This document shows positions 51,242 to 60,583 of a DNA stretch of 64,000 nucleotides, in pieces. The notes under the pieces were generated by a model that worked only from the letters and a program-made list of their open reading frames with translations, had not been told where the DNA came from and ran no database searches. Source of the DNA: Streptomyces sp. HB132 (lineage in GTDB: Bacteria > Actinomycetota > Actinomycetes > Streptomycetales > Streptomycetaceae); contig NZ_JAFBGA010000003.1 in assembly GCF_016909575.1 (NCBI RefSeq), positions 62,001 through 126,000 of the forward strand. Reading direction: 5' to 3'. The translations under genes and the position numbers were made by a program. Within the stretch, counting starts at the first letter, position 1; each line of letters begins with the position of its first letter.

Positions 51242-51967
51242 TCAGTTCCCCTGCCGTGGCCTTTGCACGGAGAACTCGTTGCCGTCGGGGTCGAGCATCA
51301 GCAGCATGCCGCCCTCACCCTCGCCGGTGAGCGTCGCGCCGAGCGAGACCAGGCGGCCGACCTCCGCGTCCCGGTCGGCGCCTGCGGGGAGCGCGAGCTC
51401 GAAGTACAGCCTGTTCGTGCCCGCCTTCGGCGCCACCGGGGGACCACCCCAGGTGATCTTCGTACCGCCGTCCGGCGACTGGATCGCGGTCTCCTGCTCC
51501 TGGTCCCAGACCAGCGGCCAGCGCAGCGCCCCGCTCCAGAAGTAGCCGACCTCCTGCGTGCCGTCGCAGGCCAGCGCTCCGATGACACCGGTGTCGGCGA
51601 GGAACTCGTTGCCCGCCTCGATGACACAGAACTCGTTGCCGTCCGGATCGGCGAGCACCACATGCCCCTCTTCCGGGAGCTGGCCCACGTCGATGTGGAT
51701 CCCGCCGAGTTCCAGCACCCTGGCCACCGTCTGCCGCTGATCCTCCGGGGAGGCGCTCGTCAGGTCGAAGTGCGCTCGGTTCTGAGCGGTCTTCGGCTCC
51801 CTGCCCGGCCGGAAGCGGATGCGGAACCCGGTGGGATCAGGGGGCAGGACGGCGATGTCGCCGTCCGGGCCGTCCACCTGTTCCCAGCCGAGGACCCCGG
51901 ACCAGAACCGCGCCAGGCCGGACGGCCGGGTCGCGTTGAAGCAGATCGCGAACAGTTCACTGGCCAT
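51242..51967 (-). CDS. VOC family protein (two glyoxalase-like domains)
   Basis: 241 residues with two VOC units: about 1-120 (ELFAICFNATRPSGLARFWS, HVVLADPDGNEFCVIE) and about 125-241 (ALACDGTQEVGYFWSGALRW, LLMLDPDGNEFSVQRP). It lacks a full set of metal-binding residues in obvious positions. Likely an antibiotic-binding or isomerase-type VOC protein; function open. It stands alone and converges on the uronate dehydrogenase gene. Confidence 0.8.
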   Translation of the reverse strand: MASELFAICFNATRPSGLARFWSGVLGWEQVDGPDGDIAVLPPDPTGFRIRFRPGREPKTAQNRAHFDLTSASPEDQRQTVARVLELGGIHIDVGQLPEEGHVVLADPDGNEFCVIEAGNEFLADTGVIGALACDGTQEVGYFWSGALRWPLVWDQEQETAIQSPDGGTKITWGGPPVAPKAGTNRLYFELALPAGADRDAEVGRLVSLGATLTGEGEGGMLLMLDPDGNEFSVQRPRQGN

Positions 51968-52094
51968 ACCCGGTGCATCTCCGATACGTCGACGGTCGAT
52001 ACGGCGCCTCGCCCGCCGCGCGAGCGCAGCCTAGGGCCGCCGCGCGGCACCCGCATCCGAGTTTCCCCGGCGGGGGTCCGGCCGCCCCAACGGA

Positions 52095-52126
52095 ACGACG
52101 TCGGGACGGGACGACGTCGGGACGGG
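52095..52126. repeat. 16-bp tandem repeat (two copies)
   Basis: ACGACGTCGGGACGGG occurs twice in direct succession (52095-52110, 52111-52126) in the gap between divergent genes. It is probably a slippage product; each unit includes the palindrome GACGTC. Confidence 0.75.
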
Positions 52127-52232
52127 ACACCGGAGTTCACACCGGTGGGGCGGGCGCGCACCGGCTTTCCCGGGACGCCTCGTGGTGCGCAATTCCCCTG
52201 CCCGCGGCCGCGTGGACGGGCATCATACGACC

Positions 52233-52466
52233 ATGCCGAAACCATCCGGATTCCAGTACGAGCAACAGGGCGACGTGAGCGTCACCGTGACCCACCACGG
52301 CCGCCCCGCGGGAACGCTGCGCGGCGACCGGGCGGCGAAGTTCCTGGCCGAAGTGACGTCGGGCGACGCCCAGCTCGTGATGGCGCGCTGGACGGGCGCG
52401 TACCGGCACGGCAACGAGCGCACAGCCCGCGAACACCCGCGCAACCGGCTGCGCGGCGGCCGCTGA
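52233..52466 (+). CDS. Small conserved hypothetical protein
   Basis: 77 residues from ATG 52233. The middle (YEQQGDVSVTVTHHGRPAGT, LRGDRAAKFLAEV, QLVMARWTGAYRHGNERTA) looks like a genuine folded domain, and short proteins of this look are common in Streptomyces. The function is unknown. It lies just upstream of the TerD gene, 64 bp away, on the same strand. Confidence 0.65.
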   Translation: MPKPSGFQYEQQGDVSVTVTHHGRPAGTLRGDRAAKFLAEVTSGDAQLVMARWTGAYRHGNERTAREHPRNRLRGGR

Positions 52467-52530
52467 GCCGTCCGGAGCAAACCCGCGAAGGTAAGGGAAC
52501 GGCAAAGCCGGGTCGTTCGTTACCCCGTGC

Positions 52531-53754
52531 ATGACCGCAATGACCCCCGGCTCGAACATCCCCCTCTCCGCCGCCCGCGTGGCGGTGGACGTCGCCGCCC
52601 CGGTGCGACTCGACGTCTCGGGCCTGCTGCTCACCGCCGACGGCAAGGTGCGCTCCGACGACGACTTCATCTTCTACAACCAGCCCGCGGGCCCCGGGGT
52701 GACCTACCGCTCCGGCGGCGGATCCGCACCCGACGCGATCGTGGTGGACACCACGGCGGTCCCCCCGGGCATCGAGAAGATCGTGGTCACGGCGAGCCCC
52801 GACGCCGCAGGCCAGACCTTCCAGGGCGTCGAGCCCACCGCCACCGTGCGCAACGCGGACGACGGCAGCGCGCTCGCGACCTTCACCCCGCCGCAGCTGG
52901 GCGGCGAGACGGCGCTGGTGGTCATCGAGATCTACCTGCGCAACGGCGCCTGGAAGGCGCGCGCGGTCGGCCAGGGCTATGCGAACGGGCTGGCGGGCAT
53001 CGCCACGGACTTCGGCGTCTCGGTGGAGGAGCCCGCCGCGGCCGCGCCGCCCGTCCCGGCGGCGGCACCCGCCGCTCCCCCGGCACCCGTCGCTCCCCCG
53101 GCGCCGGCAGCGGCGCCCGTCGACCCCCGGATCGCCCCGCCGGCCCCCGCGGCGCCGCCGGCTCCCGCGGGCTCCGGCAAGGTCAACCTCGACAAGGGAC
53201 GTATCAGCCTCCAGAAGAACCAGACGGTGTCCCTGGTCAAGGGCGGCAAGCCGCTGCTCTCGCAGGTGAAGATGGGCCTCGGCTGGGAGCCCGCGTTCCG
53301 CGGCAAGGACATCGACCTCGACGCCTCGGTGATCGCCTTCGGTCCCAACCGCAATCACCTGGACAGCTGCTACTTCGGCAAGCTCTCCATCCTCAACGGC
53401 GCGATCAAGCACTCCGGCGACAACCTCACGGGTGAGGGCGCGGGCGACGACGAGGTGATCGTCGTGGACCTCGGCCGGATCCCCGCCGACGCGACAGGGC
53501 TGGTCTTCACGGTCAACTCGTTCACCGGGCAGAAGTTCACCGAGGTGGCCAAGGCCTACTGCCGGCTGATCGACGCGGCCACCGGCGAGGAGCTGGTCCG
53601 CTTCGACCTGACAGGGGCTGAGCCGCAGACCGGCGTGATGATGGCCAAGCTGATCAAGCAGTTCTCGGGCGAGTGGGAGATGACCGGAATGGGCGACTTC
53701 GTGAAGTCTCGGACCGTTCGCGGCATGGTCAAGCCCGCCGCCAAGGCGCTGTAG
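52531..53754 (+). CDS. TerD-family protein with two TerD-like domains
   Basis: 407 residues. Residues ~8-165 are one TerD-like domain (RLDVSGLLLTADGKVRSDDD, FIFYNQPAGPGVTYRSGG). A Pro/Ala-rich linker spans about 170-210. A second domain (about 215-405) has SLQKNQTVSLVKGG, MGLGWEPAFRGKDIDLDASV and VIVVDLGRIPADA. TerD domains bind calcium through acidic clusters such as SDDDF and DIDLD, and are linked to tellurite and stress responses, and in Streptomyces also to development. No ter operon surrounds it. Confidence 0.9.
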   Translation: MTAMTPGSNIPLSAARVAVDVAAPVRLDVSGLLLTADGKVRSDDDFIFYNQPAGPGVTYRSGGGSAPDAIVVDTTAVPPGIEKIVVTASPDAAGQTFQGVEPTATVRNADDGSALATFTPPQLGGETALVVIEIYLRNGAWKARAVGQGYANGLAGIATDFGVSVEEPAAAAPPVPAAAPAAPPAPVAPPAPAAAPVDPRIAPPAPAAPPAPAGSGKVNLDKGRISLQKNQTVSLVKGGKPLLSQVKMGLGWEPAFRGKDIDLDASVIAFGPNRNHLDSCYFGKLSILNGAIKHSGDNLTGEGAGDDEVIVVDLGRIPADATGLVFTVNSFTGQKFTEVAKAYCRLIDAATGEELVRFDLTGAEPQTGVMMAKLIKQFSGEWEMTGMGDFVKSRTVRGMVKPAAKAL

Positions 53755-53780
53755 CGCCGTCACCGGCCCCGGAACGGCTT

Positions 53781-53818
53781 CCGGGGCACCCGGCGGGTCT
53801 CCCCCTCAGGTGCCCCGG
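53781..53818. terminator. Bidirectional terminator after the TerD gene
   Basis: A perfect 10-bp stem (53781-53790 with 53809-53818) and an 18-nt loop lie between two convergent genes. Confidence 0.6.
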
Positions 53819-53864
53819 ATCCGGAGAGTTTCCGGTGGGACGCGGTGCGTGCTCGTCCGCCCTC

Positions 53865-54095
53865 TCAGAGCTTGGTCAGCTTGGAATACGGGCTCAGGAT
53901 CCTCCCCTGTCGCCCCGAGAAGTCGATGAGCACTGCGTCGTTGTCGCCCTCGACAGCAAGGACTCGGCCGAGTCCGAACTGGTCGTGCGACACCCTGTCG
54001 CCCACATCGAAGCATTCGACCGGTGGGGCCGCCTGGGCCGGGCGGTTGAAGGGACTGGAAGGCAGGTGACGCCGGGAACCGGCTGACTGTTTCAT
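53865..54095 (-). CDS. Small conserved protein with a CarD/Tudor-like SH3 segment
   Basis: 76 residues from ATG 54095. After a basic leader (KQSAGSRRHLPSSPFNRP) comes CFDVGDRVSHDQFGLGRVLA, then VEGDNDAVLIDFSGRQGRIL and SPYSKLTKL. The VGDRV-H--FG-G-V pattern is that of small Tudor-like barrels also seen at the C-terminus of UvrD/PcrA helicases and in CarD. Similar short proteins are widespread in Streptomyces. It may bind RNA polymerase or DNA; the role is not known. Confidence 0.75.
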   Translation of the reverse strand: MKQSAGSRRHLPSSPFNRPAQAAPPVECFDVGDRVSHDQFGLGRVLAVEGDNDAVLIDFSGRQGRILSPYSKLTKL

Positions 54096-54336
54096 TACGG
54101 TCGAGTATGCGCCCTGTAAGCGCCCGACGCCATGCCCGACCGCTCCGGAGCGGTCAGTAGTGCCGGATTCGTAATCAGCGATTCCGGGGCCGGGCGGCGC
54201 TCCTGGCCGCTTCCGGCAAGGGCACCACGTGGAAAGCCGCGCCGAAAGGCCCCCCGAAGGTGTGGCGGTTCTCGCTTTCCGACGACACGTCCGAGCGGGC
54301 GCGCGCACTGCGTACGCGCCGCCCGCGACCGGGGTG

Positions 54337-55806
54337 TCAGCGCTTGTCGGGCTGGCGCTTCCAGGGGCCGGTGATGGCCAGCATGATGCCGGGGGTCTGG
54401 ATGTTGGCGAACAGGGTCTTCCCGTCCGGCGAGAAGGTGACTCCGGTCATCTCGCTGTAGGAGGGGTCCTCCTCCGTCCCGCCGTTCAGGTCGTTGCGTG
54501 CGATCGGGTACGTGCGGCCGCTGTCCGTGGCGCCGAAGAGGTGCTGGACACCGTCGCCGTCCTCGGAGATGACGATGCCGCCGTAGGGAGAGACGGTGAT
54601 GTTGTCCGGGCCGTCGAAGGCGCCGTCCTCGGACGGGTCGGCGTTGACGCCGAGGAGCACCTTCAGGGTCAGCGTGCGGCGCTTGGGGTCGTAGAACCAG
54701 ACCTGGCCGTCGTGCGCGACCGGGCTCTCGTCACGCGCGAACGACGAGACGACGTAGGCGCCGCCGTCGCCCCACCACATGCCCTCGAGCTTGCGGGCGC
54801 GGGTGACCTGGGTGTCGTCGAACTGCTTGCGGACGGAGACGGACCTCGCGTCACGGTCGGGGACGTCGACCCAGTCCACGCCGTAGACGGTGCCGATCTC
54901 CGTGGCCCGGGACAGGTCGTCGACGAAGGCGCCCTTCCTGTCGAAGCACTTGGTGGCCTGGAGGACACCGGCGTCGTCGGCGAGGGTGCGCAGCTTGCCG
55001 CGGCCGTGCCTGAAGCCGTGCGGCGGGACCCAACGGTAGAGCAGCCCGTTGGGGCCGGACGCGTCCTCGGTCAGGTAGGCGTGGCCGAGCTTCGGGTCGA
55101 TGACGACGGCCTCGTGGGCGTACCGGCCGAAGGCTTTGATCGGGCGCGGGTCGCGGTTGGCGCGCTTGTCGGAGGGGTCGACCTCGAAGACGTAGCCGTG
55201 GTCCTTGAGCAGGCCGTTCTTGCCTGCCTTGTCCTCGGTCTCCTCGCAGGTGAGCCAGGTTCCCCACGCGGTGCTGCCGCCGGCGCAGTTCGTCGACGTG
55301 CCGGCGATGCCCACCCACTCGGCGGTGCGGCCGTCGCGGCGGGTCTCCACGACGGTGCAGCCGCCGGCGGCCACCGGGTCGTAGACGAGGCCCTCGGTGA
55401 GCGGGACCGGGTACTTCCAGCCGGCACGGGTGCCGCTCAGCTCGTGGTTGTTGACGAGGAGCGTGACTCCGCGGGCGCCCTCGAAGGCGGCGGTACCGTC
55501 GTGGTTGGAGGGGGTCGGCTCGCCGGTCTCCAGCTTGGTGACACCACTGTGGGTGAGGACGCGGTACGAGAACCCGGCGGGCAGGGCGAGGATGCCCTTC
55601 GGGTCGTCGATCAGCGGTCCGTAACCCAGCTCCTTGCCGTGCCCGTGGCCCTTGTCGTCGTCGTGCCCGTTCCCCTGGCCGTGCCGCGCGTCCTCGGCGG
55701 CCAGCGCGCCGGGGGCCGTGGCCAGTGCGCCGACGGTGCCGGTCAGCGCTATACCGGCACCGGTGAGGGCGGACTTTCTGCTGAATTCCCTGCGCGTGAT
55801 CGACAT
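54337..55806 (-). CDS. PhoX-like secreted phosphatase (DUF839)
   Basis: 489 residues from ATG 55806 with a twin-arginine signal (SITRREFSRKSALTGAGIAL) and an ALAA cleavage site. The body has PhoX/DUF839 features: LALPAGFSYRVLTHSG, TLLVNNHELSGTRAGW, CEETE (an acidic metal ligand cluster), FGRYAHEAVVIDPKLG, DNITVSPYGGIVISEDGDG and GVTFSPDGKTLFANIQTPG. PhoX enzymes are calcium-dependent alkaline phosphatases exported folded by Tat. AGGAGTCC precedes the start. The upstream region is A/T-poor and has weak GTTC-type repeats only loosely like a PHO box. Confidence 0.85.
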   Translation of the reverse strand: MSITRREFSRKSALTGAGIALTGTVGALATAPGALAAEDARHGQGNGHDDDKGHGHGKELGYGPLIDDPKGILALPAGFSYRVLTHSGVTKLETGEPTPSNHDGTAAFEGARGVTLLVNNHELSGTRAGWKYPVPLTEGLVYDPVAAGGCTVVETRRDGRTAEWVGIAGTSTNCAGGSTAWGTWLTCEETEDKAGKNGLLKDHGYVFEVDPSDKRANRDPRPIKAFGRYAHEAVVIDPKLGHAYLTEDASGPNGLLYRWVPPHGFRHGRGKLRTLADDAGVLQATKCFDRKGAFVDDLSRATEIGTVYGVDWVDVPDRDARSVSVRKQFDDTQVTRARKLEGMWWGDGGAYVVSSFARDESPVAHDGQVWFYDPKRRTLTLKVLLGVNADPSEDGAFDGPDNITVSPYGGIVISEDGDGVQHLFGATDSGRTYPIARNDLNGGTEEDPSYSEMTGVTFSPDGKTLFANIQTPGIMLAITGPWKRQPDKR

Positions 55807-56111
55807 CGAGGACTCCTGGTGGTGCGTGGCCGGGTGGGTTGGCGCGATCACGCTCCCTCTCCCTCACCAACAGGAGTTGAACGACGAACGACGAGGAGCG
55901 GGCCTGCGCGTCAAGCCGTTCGGCGTTTGATGACAAAGCAGGTCACCGTGCGCCGGGTCGATCGGCCGCACCTGGCCGAAAAGCCTCCGCCGGGCCTCCG
56001 CACCCACTGCGGCTCAGCGCCCACTGCGGCTCAGCGCCTACCGCGGCTCAGCGCCTCCCGCCGCTCAGCTCCCGTCGTCTCCGCGTGGCCGGGCCCTCCG
56101 TCTCCCGCGGA
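55807..56111. other. Intergenic region upstream of the PhoX-like gene
   Basis: A 305-bp gap without a gene. It holds a four-copy 17-bp tandem repeat (56004-56071) and, nearer the phosphatase, the minus-strand 11-bp units GTTCAACTCCT and GTTGGTGAGGG (55861-55882), which only weakly resemble PHO-box repeats. Confidence 0.4.
56004..56071. repeat. 17-bp tandem repeat, four units
   Basis: Units CCACTGCGGCTCAGCGC (56004-56020), the identical 56021-56037, then two diverged copies (56038-56054, 56055-56071). It lies 41 bp beyond the stop of the acidic 492-residue gene. The shared core is GCTCAGC. Confidence 0.85.
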
Positions 56112-57590
56112 TCAGCCCTTCGCGCGCGAGCGGGCCTTGAAGGCGGCCTTGCGGGCGTCCTTCGCGATCTTCCGGTCGCGGTGCAGCCGCCCCACCGCCT
56201 CGAGCACCTCCGCCGTCGCGGGGTGCTCCACCCGCCAGGCCTGGTCGAAGAAGCCGCTGTGCTGGCCGGAGAGTCCCTCGACCAGTTCCTGGAGCTCGTC
56301 CAGGTCCCCGTCGGCGTCCAGTTGCGCGGCGATCGTGTCCACGGCGAGCCAGAAGATCATCGGCTCCGGGGGCGCCGGCACGTCGGCCGCACCGCGCTCC
56401 GCGAGCCAGACCCGGGCCAGGCCGCCGAGCTCGGGATCGCCGAGCACCGCGCGCACGGCGGGTTCGGCCTCCGGCCCGACCAGGGCGAGGGCCTGCTGGC
56501 AGTGGAGCCTGCGCAGCGGCGCGCGCCCGTCGGTGCCGCGCGCAGCGCCCAGGAGTTCGGCCGCGGCGGATTCCACGCCCCGCTCCGTGTGCCCTGCGAG
56601 CCAGAGACCGATCTCGGTGCGTGCGGCCTCCTCCGGGTAGTACGCGATCCCGTCGAGGAGGATGTCGGCCCCCCTGTCGGCGAGGTCACCGACGGCCGGC
56701 GCGTCGACACCGGCCTCCAGCATCCGCTCGCGGATGCCGTAGAGGCCGAGCGGGGTCAGCCTCACCATGCCGTAACGGGTGACGTCCTCGTCGTCGGCGG
56801 GCGGTGTCGCCTCCTCGCCCTCCTCGGTCAGCAGCGACTCGTCCACCGGCGTGTAGGCGACGATCCCGATGGGTTCGAGGACCCGGAACTGGTCGTCCAG
56901 CCGCATCATGGCCTCGGAGACCCGCTCCAGGACGTCGTCGGTGGGCTCGCCCATGTCCTCGGGCACCACCATGGACGCGGCGAGGGCGGGCAGCGGCACG
57001 GGGCCGTCGGCGGGTCCGGCGTCCGAGAGGGTCAGCAGGTAGAGGTTGGTGAGCACCCCGTCGAGGAAGTCGGCCTCCTCCTCCGGGTCCCAGTCGAGGG
57101 CGTCGAAGTCGACGCTGCCGTCCTCACCGATGAGGTCGGCGAAGTCGTCGAAGGCGGGGGCGGTGGCGTCCGCGTGGACGGCCTCCAGGCCGTCGAGCCA
57201 GATGGCGAGGACGTCCCCCGGCGACCCGGAGGTCAGCAGGGCCAGGTTCCCGCCGACCGTGACGGTACCCTCCGCCTCGCCTCCCGCGTCGTCGCCCGCG
57301 GCCTCGTCCTGCGGATCCTCGACGTCGACGAGCCCCGTGTCGACGGCGAGGCGCCATGCCTCGCTGGCGTACGCGGCACCGTCCTCGTCGTCGCCGAGCC
57401 CGAGGTGCTCGGCGGCCGCGGGCAACTGCGCGTCGACGAGTTCACCACCGGCGCCCACCCGGGTCGCCGGGCCCGCCCAGCGGGCGAGGCGGACGGCGCG
57501 GGCGAGCAGCGGAGCGGCCAGCGCGTCCCGTGCCAGTTCGGCCTCGGTGTGCAGCCGCACCGGCGGCAGGGAGGGGCGCTCTGCGGACAT
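56112..57590 (-). CDS. Large acidic protein of unknown function
   Basis: 492 residues from ATG 57590 (GAGGAG 9 nt upstream). It is strongly acidic in the middle (WDPEEEADFLDG, DESLLTEEGEEATPPADDED) with a basic C-terminus (RKIAKDARKAAFKARSRAKG). It is mostly helical, with no signal peptide or membrane helix. The second half has helical-repeat character (APLRRLHCQQALALVGPEAE, PAVRAVLGDPELGG). I do not recognise a named family with confidence; similar proteins are conserved in Streptomyces. It is transcribed alone, with a terminator just upstream from the preceding gene. Confidence 0.75.
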   Translation of the reverse strand: MSAERPSLPPVRLHTEAELARDALAAPLLARAVRLARWAGPATRVGAGGELVDAQLPAAAEHLGLGDDEDGAAYASEAWRLAVDTGLVDVEDPQDEAAGDDAGGEAEGTVTVGGNLALLTSGSPGDVLAIWLDGLEAVHADATAPAFDDFADLIGEDGSVDFDALDWDPEEEADFLDGVLTNLYLLTLSDAGPADGPVPLPALAASMVVPEDMGEPTDDVLERVSEAMMRLDDQFRVLEPIGIVAYTPVDESLLTEEGEEATPPADDEDVTRYGMVRLTPLGLYGIRERMLEAGVDAPAVGDLADRGADILLDGIAYYPEEAARTEIGLWLAGHTERGVESAAAELLGAARGTDGRAPLRRLHCQQALALVGPEAEPAVRAVLGDPELGGLARVWLAERGAADVPAPPEPMIFWLAVDTIAAQLDADGDLDELQELVEGLSGQHSGFFDQAWRVEHPATAEVLEAVGRLHRDRKIAKDARKAAFKARSRAKG

Positions 57591-57711
57591 CAGGGGGTCT
57601 CCTCGGGGCATGCGCGGGCTGTGTGCAAGGGGCCGGCCCTGTGCGTACGGGTCCTCGGCCGCGGCCCCAGCGTAGACGCATTTCGTCCCGTCCCGCCCGG
57701 TTCTGCCACCA

Positions 57712-57740
57712 CCCCACCGGGGACCGGCGCCCCGGTGGGG
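57712..57740 (-). terminator. Terminator of the DUF4232-type lipoprotein gene
   Basis: A perfect 11-bp stem CCCCACCGGGG (57712-57722) / CCCCGGTGGGG (57730-57740) with a 7-nt loop lies 147 bp past the lipoprotein stop and upstream of the acidic-protein gene. Confidence 0.6.
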
Positions 57741-57886
57741 CGCATTGACGGTGCGCACGTCGCAACGAGCCCGGCCCGGAGGGTAGTTGCCCGGCGCGGA
57801 GGGGCCGCGCGACTCTCTTCCGGTCGCTCCCCGGAGGTGGCCGGACCACGGCCCCACACGTCAGAGGTGGCTGTCTCGGAGACCGG

Positions 57887-58516
57887 TCATCCGGTGTCCC
57901 CCGCGCGCCACGCCGTCGTGTTCAGCTCGTCCATCAGGCGAATGTCATGCCCCTCCAGAGGGAAGACCCGGGCCCCCGTGTCCGGTGCGGCGGCGATCTC
58001 CAGGGCGTCGCCCTCGATGAGATCGCCGCCCTCCTCGGTGGAGACCCAGGCGAGCGTCGACGTCACCTGCCCGCCGGGCTTCAGCGTCATTTCCTTCGGC
58101 CCCTGGTCGTTGCCGAACATCGAGCCTCCCGCGTTCACGGGGACGGGGATGCGCTCGCCGTCGTCGCCCAGCGCGCGGACCGACGGGTAGCCGTGGACGC
58201 GGTAGGGCCGCTTCCCGCAGTTGGTGAGGGTGAGCGTGACGGCGCGGTGGAACATCGCCGTCAGGACCGGCCCCATCTCCACGGCCGCGCCGGAGGCGGG
58301 GCAGTCGCCCGCCGGCACCGCGGGGCTCGGTGCGCCCTGGGCGGGGGCGTCCGCCGTGGCCCCGGTGTCCGGGTCCGCCGGCCGCGTCGTGACGGCCGGG
58401 CTCGGCGTCGGTTCCGGCTCCCCCTCACCCGCGGGGACGAGGAGTCCGGCGCAGCCGGAGAGCGTCAGTACGGCGCCCGTGAGCACGGCCGCCGAGATCG
58501 TCTTCCGTACGCGCAT
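57887..58516 (-). CDS. DUF4232-type secreted lipoprotein
   Basis: 209 residues with a lipoprotein signal (AAVLTGAVLTLSGCAG, Cys about 22), a Pro/Thr/Ala-rich linker, and an extracellular domain of the DUF4232 pattern (MGPVLTAMFHRAVTLTLTNC, YRVHGYPSVRALGDDGERIP, then LKPGGQVTSTLAWVS). Such domains are common in Streptomyces lipoproteins of unknown role. A start at ATG 58525 is also possible. Confidence 0.78.
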   Translation of the reverse strand: MRVRKTISAAVLTGAVLTLSGCAGLLVPAGEGEPEPTPSPAVTTRPADPDTGATADAPAQGAPSPAVPAGDCPASGAAVEMGPVLTAMFHRAVTLTLTNCGKRPYRVHGYPSVRALGDDGERIPVPVNAGGSMFGNDQGPKEMTLKPGGQVTSTLAWVSTEEGGDLIEGDALEIAAAPDTGARVFPLEGHDIRLMDELNTTAWRAGDTG

Positions 58517-58657
58517 GCCGTGCATCCCACCCCTGGAACGGTCCGTCGCCACTCTGTTCGATCATGCCAGAAGGCCTTCCACCGTTCAGCGTCTCTTGCC
58601 CCTCACCCCAAGCAGATCTAAGTGGACCCGTACGGACCGGGCACCGAGACTGCGGAG

Positions 58658-59545
58658 ATGACATCCCACTCGGCCGGACCCTTCGGCCGCGCCCTCTGCG
58701 CCATGATCACGCCGTTCACCGCCACGGGTGATCTGGATCTGGACGCCGCCCGCCGTCACGCCGCCCGTCTTGTCGCGGACGGCTGCGACGGTCTCGTGCT
58801 CAGTGGCACCACCGGCGAGTCCCCGACCACGACGGACGGGGAGAAGACCGCGCTGCTGCGGGCCGTCCGGGAGACCGTCGGCGACACGGTCCCGCTGATC
58901 GCCGGCGTCGGCAGTTCCGACACGCGGCACACGGTCCGGCTCGCGCAGGAGGCCGAGGCGGCGGGCGCCGACGGGCTGCTGGTGGTGACGCCGTACTACA
59001 GCCGTCCGCCCCAGGCCGCGGTGGAGGCGCACTTCCTCCGGGTCGCGGAGGCCACCGGCCTCGGGCTGATGCTGTACGACATCCCGGGCCGCACCGGCAC
59101 GAGGATCGAACCCGCGACGCTGCTGCGTCTGGCGGGACATCCGCACGTCCTGGCGGTCAAGGACTGCTCGTACGACCTGCTCGGGGCCACCGGGGTGATG
59201 GCACGGACGTCACTGGCGTACTACTCGGGCTGCGAGGAGCTGAACCTCCCGTTGTACGCGCTGGGCGGCGCCGGCTACGTCAGCACGGTCGCCAATGTGG
59301 CCCCGCGCCAGATGCGGGCGGTGCTGGACGCGTTCGACTCCGGCGACACCGCGGAGGCCGCCCGTCTCAACGGGCTCACCGCCCCTCTCGTCGAGGCGAT
59401 GATGGCCGCCGGCCTGCCCGGTACGGTCACGGCGAAGGCTCTCCTGGACGCGGGCCCGGTCCGTGAACCGCTGCAGCCCGCCGGCCGCGAGGCGACCGAC
59501 GGGCTGCGTGGGGTGTACGGGGAACTACTCGCCGCTACCGACTAG
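58658..59545 (+). CDS. dapA: 4-hydroxy-tetrahydrodipicolinate synthase
   Basis: 295 residues of the DHDPS family with the key residues of true DapA: Thr51-Thr52 in [14 protein letters not shown], catalytic Tyr140 ([14 protein letters not shown]) with the substrate-binding arginine next to it, and Schiff-base Lys168 ([10 protein letters not shown]). It condenses pyruvate with aspartate semialdehyde in lysine and diaminopimelate synthesis. ATG 58658 is chosen for length; a GTG at 58622 is possible. It converges on dapD, another enzyme of the same pathway, with overlapping stop codons. Confidence 0.85.
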   Translation: MTSHSAGPFGRALCAMITPFTATGDLDLDAARRHAARLVADGCDGLVLSGTTGESPTTTDGEKTALLRAVRETVGDTVPLIAGVGSSDTRHTVRLAQEAEAAGADGLLVVTPYYSRPPQAAVEAHFLRVAEATGLGLMLYDIPGRTGTRIEPATLLRLAGHPHVLAVKDCSYDLLGATGVMARTSLAYYSGCEELNLPLYALGGAGYVSTVANVAPRQMRAVLDAFDSGDTAEAARLNGLTAPLVEAMMAAGLPGTVTAKALLDAGPVREPLQPAGREATDGLRGVYGELLAATD

Positions 59546-60540
59546 TTGTGGCTGTGCAGTACGTCGTTGAGCCCGTCCCACACCGCGTTGTTCGGGCGGG
59601 CCTCGACGGCACCGGTGACCGAGTTGCGGCGGAAGAGGATGTTCGAGGCGCCGGACAGCTCCCGCGCCTTGACGACCTGCCCGTCCGGCAGCGTGACACG
59701 TGTGCCGGCGGTGACGTACAGCCCGGCCTCGACGACGCACTCGTCGCCGAGCGCGATCCCGATGCCGGCCTCGGCGCCGATCAGGCAGCGCTGTCCGATG
59801 ACGATGCGCTCCTTGCCGCCGCCCGACAGCGTGCCCATGGTGGACGCGCCGCCGCCGATGTCGGACCCGTCGCCGACCACGACGCCCGCGGAGATACGGC
59901 CCTCGACCATGGAGGTGCCCAGCGTGCCGGCGTTGAAGTTGACGAAGCCCTCGTGCATCACGGTCGTGCCCGAGGCCAGGTGCGCCCCGAGCCTCACCCG
60001 GTCGGCGTCGGCGATCCGCACGCCCTTGGGCGCGACGTAGTCCGTCATCCGGGGGAACTTGTCCACCGAGGTGACCTGCAGGTGGAGGCCCTCGGCGCGC
60101 GCGTTGAGCCGGACCTTCTCCAGGTCGTCGACGGCCACCGGCCCGAGCGAGGTCCAGGCGACGTTCGCGAGGAAGCCGAAGATGCCGTCGAGGTTCTGCC
60201 CGTGGGGCTGGACGAGGCGGTGCGAGAGCAGGTGGAGCCGCAGGTAGGTGTCGTGCGCGTCGAGCGGCTTGTCGTCCAGCGAGGAGATGACCGTGGACAC
60301 GGCGACGACCTCCACCCCGCGTCGGGCGTCCACACCGATGGCCTTGGCCGCCCCCTCACCGAGGCGGTTCACCGCCTCGTCCGCGCCGAGGCGCTGCGTC
60401 CCCGCCGGTCCGGGGTCGGCGACGAGCTCGGGGGCCGGGAACCAGGTGTCGAGGACGGTGCCGTCACCGGCGATGGTGGCGAGTCCGGCGGCGACGGCGC
60501 CGGTGGTGCGGGCGGAGCCCTGGGAAGTCGTGTCGGTCAT
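59542..60540 (-). CDS. dapD: 2,3,4,5-tetrahydropyridine-2,6-dicarboxylate N-succinyltransferase
   Basis: 332 residues. It is the actinobacterial-type DapD with an N-terminal alpha/beta domain and a left-handed beta-helix of hexapeptide repeats ([60 protein letters not shown]). It adds succinyl from succinyl-CoA in the diaminopimelate route. Its TAG stop overlaps the dapA TAG on the other strand at CTAG (59542-59545). Confidence 0.93.
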   Translation of the reverse strand: MTDTTSQGSARTTGAVAAGLATIAGDGTVLDTWFPAPELVADPGPAGTQRLGADEAVNRLGEGAAKAIGVDARRGVEVVAVSTVISSLDDKPLDAHDTYLRLHLLSHRLVQPHGQNLDGIFGFLANVAWTSLGPVAVDDLEKVRLNARAEGLHLQVTSVDKFPRMTDYVAPKGVRIADADRVRLGAHLASGTTVMHEGFVNFNAGTLGTSMVEGRISAGVVVGDGSDIGGGASTMGTLSGGGKERIVIGQRCLIGAEAGIGIALGDECVVEAGLYVTAGTRVTLPDGQVVKARELSGASNILFRRNSVTGAVEARPNNAVWDGLNDVLHSHN

Positions 60541-60583
60541 GGACAGAACCTAACCGTCCGAGCCCCGCGCGGGCGAACCGGTC

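Noticed and set aside
56004..56071. CRISPR-like short repeats
   Set aside because: The units are contiguous without spacers and diverge, so this is a simple tandem repeat.
56085..58190. A 701-codon plus-strand frame
   Set aside because: It is antisense to the acidic protein and the lipoprotein; it is a mirror of their codon bias.
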